Origin: Methanomassiliicoccales archaeon
Lineage (GTDB): Archaea; Thermoplasmatota; Thermoplasmata; Methanomassiliicoccales; JACIVX01
Direction of reading: 5' to 3'
NCBI GenBank assembly: GCA_028682925.1
Contig: JAJRAG010000112.1
Location: 1 to 7,477 of the forward strand
DNA length: 7,477 nucleotides
Shown here: in pieces, positions 5,553 to 7,477 of the stretch
Layout of the letters: the number at the start of each line of letters is the position of its first letter
How positions within the stretch are numbered: the stretch's first letter is position 1
The notes under the pieces: model-generated
Told to the model about the DNA's origin: nothing
Databases searched by the model: none
The model's input: only the letters and a program-made list of their open reading frames with translations
Made by a program: the position numbers and the translations under genes

Positions 5553-5568
5553 ATCATTATGTAATGAT
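5553..5568. promoter_or_regulatory. Perfect 7+7 palindrome at the UbiA-like gene promoter, likely operator and/or TATA region
   Basis: ATCATTA-TG-TAATGAT is a perfect palindrome with a two-base centre, 54 bases before the ATG at 5623. Its centre (TTATGTAAT) is also the best TATA-like match ahead of that gene and would place the transcription start near 5587. Flanking CTCA (5546-5549) and TGAG (5569-5572) extend the symmetry with a bulge. Overlap of a dimer site with the TATA box would suit repression by blocking TBP. Confidence 0.45.
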
Positions 5569-5622
5569 TGAGACTAAGGGTATGTTCACCGTCAACCCAA
5601 ATCTGATACGGGGCTACGTTTC

Positions 5623-6576
5623 ATGTCTGAAAGCGTCGGAATCTGGGAGAGGCTTAAGAATATCTTCAGGATAACATATACCCTAACGTTCGTGCTGGCT
5701 TCACTGACCGGTCTCGCCTTCGCGTTGACTTTGAAGGATGAGTACTTGATAGCCGCTTTGGTCGCCATGGAGGTCTTCGTCCTCGCCCTATTTGTCAACT
5801 TCTCGAACGACTATTTCGATCATGTTAGCGGCGCCGACAAGACGAGATTCACGTCAGATGATAAGGACTGGGAGAAGGGTATGAGAGAGATACTCGGGGG
5901 AAGAATCTACTGGTCAGGGAACGCGTTCGATCTCGGGTACATCACAAGAAATCAGGGGAAGGTCGTCATGGCTGCGCTCGCGGTCGTCGCTCTCTTGCTT
6001 TCGGTGCCGATTGTTCTCTATGCTGGCTTAATCGTCGTTATCCTAGGCTTGGTCGCATTCTTTGTCAGCTTCTTCTACACCGCCCCGCCTCTGAACCTTG
6101 GCGGCAGGGGATTTGGAGAGCTGGACGTTTTCGTTTCATTCTTCATGATGTCTTTTTTCTCCTACTTTGTCATCATCCAGGAATTCAATATCCAGATGAT
6201 GCTCATAGCCACAATTGTCGGTCTTTCAGTTACCATGATGAGGATAGTCGATGAGATGTCAGGTTATGAGAATCACTTGAAGACTGGGGAGAAGGACATC
6301 TGCGTCAGGTTCGGTCTGGAGAAGGCGGCAAAGATCGTAACAGCATTTTTGATCGTCATCTACATCCTTTCTCTTCTTCTTTCGGTTCTTGACATCACGT
6401 TCTTATTGCTTTTCCTAAGCCTACCTTTTGCGTTCAAAATTGCCGGATACTTGAATAACAAGAACGATAGGTTCTGGTTTGTAAGACCGATCCCGGAAGT
6501 CTTCAAGTTCGTGTTCATCCATCAATTCATGGTCATCTTTTCGTTGATAGCGCAAACCGTCCTGACATCTGCATGA
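5623..6576 (+). CDS. UbiA/MenA-like membrane prenyltransferase
   Basis: An integral membrane enzyme of 317 residues with about eight or nine hydrophobic helices, the size and layout of the UbiA superfamily, which transfers a polyprenyl chain to an aromatic or other acceptor (quinones, heme, archaeal lipids). The first aspartate-rich motif is intact: NFSNDYFDHVSGAD, with N62, D63, D66 and D72. YTAPPLNLGGRGFGEL at 152-167 resembles the MenA loop, so a quinone role is the best guess. The second motif region, IVDEMSGYENHLKTGEKD (208-225), aligns with MenA DxENDxxxGKxT by its EN and TG, but the two canonical aspartates fall on G214 and H218; D210, E211 and E216 might substitute. ATG 5623 has GGGG nine bases ahead. 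Its 3' end overlaps the convergent radical SAM gene by 44 bases. Substrate is not determined. Confidence 0.87.
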   Translation: MSESVGIWERLKNIFRITYTLTFVLASLTGLAFALTLKDEYLIAALVAMEVFVLALFVNFSNDYFDHVSGADKTRFTSDDKDWEKGMREILGGRIYWSGNAFDLGYITRNQGKVVMAALAVVALLLSVPIVLYAGLIVVILGLVAFFVSFFYTAPPLNLGGRGFGELDVFVSFFMMSFFSYFVIIQEFNIQMMLIATIVGLSVTMMRIVDEMSGYENHLKTGEKDICVRFGLEKAAKIVTAFLIVIYILSLLLSVLDITFLLLFLSLPFAFKIAGYLNNKNDRFWFVRPIPEVFKFVFIHQFMVIFSLIAQTVLTSA

Positions 6577-7465
6577 TCGTTTCGATGTTACCTTTGACTA
6601 TGAGCCTATACTCCCTCACGGCGTTGAATCCGCACTCCTTGCAGGATTTCGTATGCCGGAGCGGACATCCTAGATACCTCGAACCGTCAGGCAGGAGGAA
6701 AGCAGAGACCCAGTCCGGGCACTTCCGCTCCCAGTCCTCATCCAAGAGGTCCCTGAGAGCCTTGTCTGTATTGAGGATCGGGTAACCCTCCTTCTTCAAC
6801 TTCTTCGCGAGATCGACTACTCTATTCTTCTCCTCGATGTTGAGAGCGATCTCGTGCGGAGGCGGTGTCAGGAAGTTGAGCATAATCCCTTTGATCCTCT
6901 TGTTCTGTGATGCGACTTCGACCGTCTCCCTGACCTTGTCCTTGTTCATCTTCGTGACAACCATGTTCGCAAAGACGTTCGGATGGTCCGTCTTCTCTAG
7001 ATTCTCTATCATCTTCCTGTAGGCGCCTTTTCCTCGGATTTCGTCGTGGACTTCCTCCGGACCGTCCAGACTGACAGAGACGACGTCGCTGTCCTCGATT
7101 ATCTCCGTCGTCCCATTCGTAGTGTATCCGATGACGAAATACCCGATCTCCTTGCCGATTCCGATGAGGTCTCGCAGAGTTTTCCCGTCCTCATTCCACA
7201 GTGTCGGCTCTCCGCCCTCGAAGAAGAGTATTCGTGCACCTTGGCCATAGCGTTCCTTCATATCACTGACTGCGATATCAATGGGCATTGAATGGGGATT
7301 TGGAAGTTCATTTGCATGTGCCGCAATGCTGCAGTGCTTGCACCTGAGATTACATTCGTAGTTGATGATCATCGTGTTGACAAGTGGGTCTCTTGCTCCC
7401 ATCTTGGTCTTGAAAAACCAAAGCGCATAGTATGTCCACTGACCCATCGCGCCGACACGATTCAT
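6533..7465 (-). CDS. Radical SAM protein with C-terminal cysteine cluster (SPASM-like)
   Basis: A 310-residue radical SAM enzyme that would cleave S-adenosylmethionine with a 4Fe-4S cluster bound by C38, C42 and C45 (CNLRCKHC, the CxxxCxxC motif). FEGGEPTLW at 82-90 is the GGEP motif that contacts the cofactor, and SVSLDGPEEVHDEIRG at 131-146 is typical of the MoaA/PqqE/SPASM branch. Four more cysteines near the C-terminus (C249, C267, C275, C278; CPLR...CKECGF) probably hold an auxiliary Fe-S cluster, although this is shorter than a standard SPASM domain. The N-terminal lead GQWTYYALWFFKTKMG is shared with a group of archaeal and bacterial members of unknown substrate. ATG 7465 has GGAAG about five bases ahead, but the frame stays open to the window edge, so a longer form is possible. 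Tail-to-tail overlap with the UbiA-like gene does not by itself indicate a shared pathway. Confidence 0.9.
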   Translation of the reverse strand: MNRVGAMGQWTYYALWFFKTKMGARDPLVNTMIINYECNLRCKHCSIAAHANELPNPHSMPIDIAVSDMKERYGQGARILFFEGGEPTLWNEDGKTLRDLIGIGKEIGYFVIGYTTNGTTEIIEDSDVVSVSLDGPEEVHDEIRGKGAYRKMIENLEKTDHPNVFANMVVTKMNKDKVRETVEVASQNKRIKGIMLNFLTPPPHEIALNIEEKNRVVDLAKKLKKEGYPILNTDKALRDLLDEDWERKCPDWVSAFLLPDGSRYLGCPLRHTKSCKECGFNAVREYRLIVKGNIETIMQMSGRFALSTKR

Positions 7466-7477
7466 GATGCTTCCAAA

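Noticed and set aside
5426..5674. 82-codon plus-strand frame between the DUF5654 and UbiA-like genes
   Set aside because: It runs through the T-run terminator and the palindrome, has no ribosome site, and overlaps the UbiA-like start in another frame.

Overview
The window looks like archaeal chromosome, probably from the Thermoplasmatota or a related lineage. That placement is inference. The support is: A/T-rich TATA-like boxes about 25-30 bases ahead of likely transcription starts, a T-run rather than a hairpin as the clearest terminator, several GTG and TTG starts with GGAGG-type ribosome binding sites, a DUF5654 two-helix membrane protein, and a stand-alone FMN-type glutamate synthase domain protein of archaeal style. 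Base composition is near 50% G+C with no sharp compositional break. I see no IS element, phage gene, CRISPR array, rRNA or tRNA.

Left part (1-1133, minus strand): a compact sulfur-relay operon read as tusA-like carrier, DsrE-like protein, then a NifS/IscS-type cysteine desulfurase cut by the window edge. Both gaps are 11 bases, and the second and third genes start with TTG. The likely flow is cysteine sulfur, desulfurase persulfide, TusA/DsrE carriers, acceptor. Next comes a separate FMN nitroreductase-family gene (1342-1857, minus), then 415 bases without a convincing gene that hold two palindromes and a possible promoter.

Middle (2273-5049): a 563-residue FMN-dependent glutamate-synthase-like protein on the minus strand has an N-terminal four-cysteine motif in place of the family's usual C-terminal 3Fe-4S cysteines. 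It is divergent from a solitary DNA methyltransferase on the plus strand. The roughly 270 bases between them hold several inverted repeats and probably both promoters. No restriction endonuclease is visible.

Right part (5100-7477): a monocistronic DUF5654 membrane protein gene has a clear TATA box and a T-rich terminator. It is followed by a UbiA/MenA-like prenyltransferase whose promoter region carries a perfect 7+7 palindrome and whose second aspartate-rich motif looks degenerate. This gene converges on, and overlaps by 44 bases, a radical SAM protein with a second C-terminal cysteine cluster.

I found no clearly new multi-gene system. The points most worth a second look are the non-canonical glutamate-synthase-like enzyme, the altered second motif of the UbiA protein, the methyltransferase with an N-terminal cysteine cluster, and the sulfur-relay operon.
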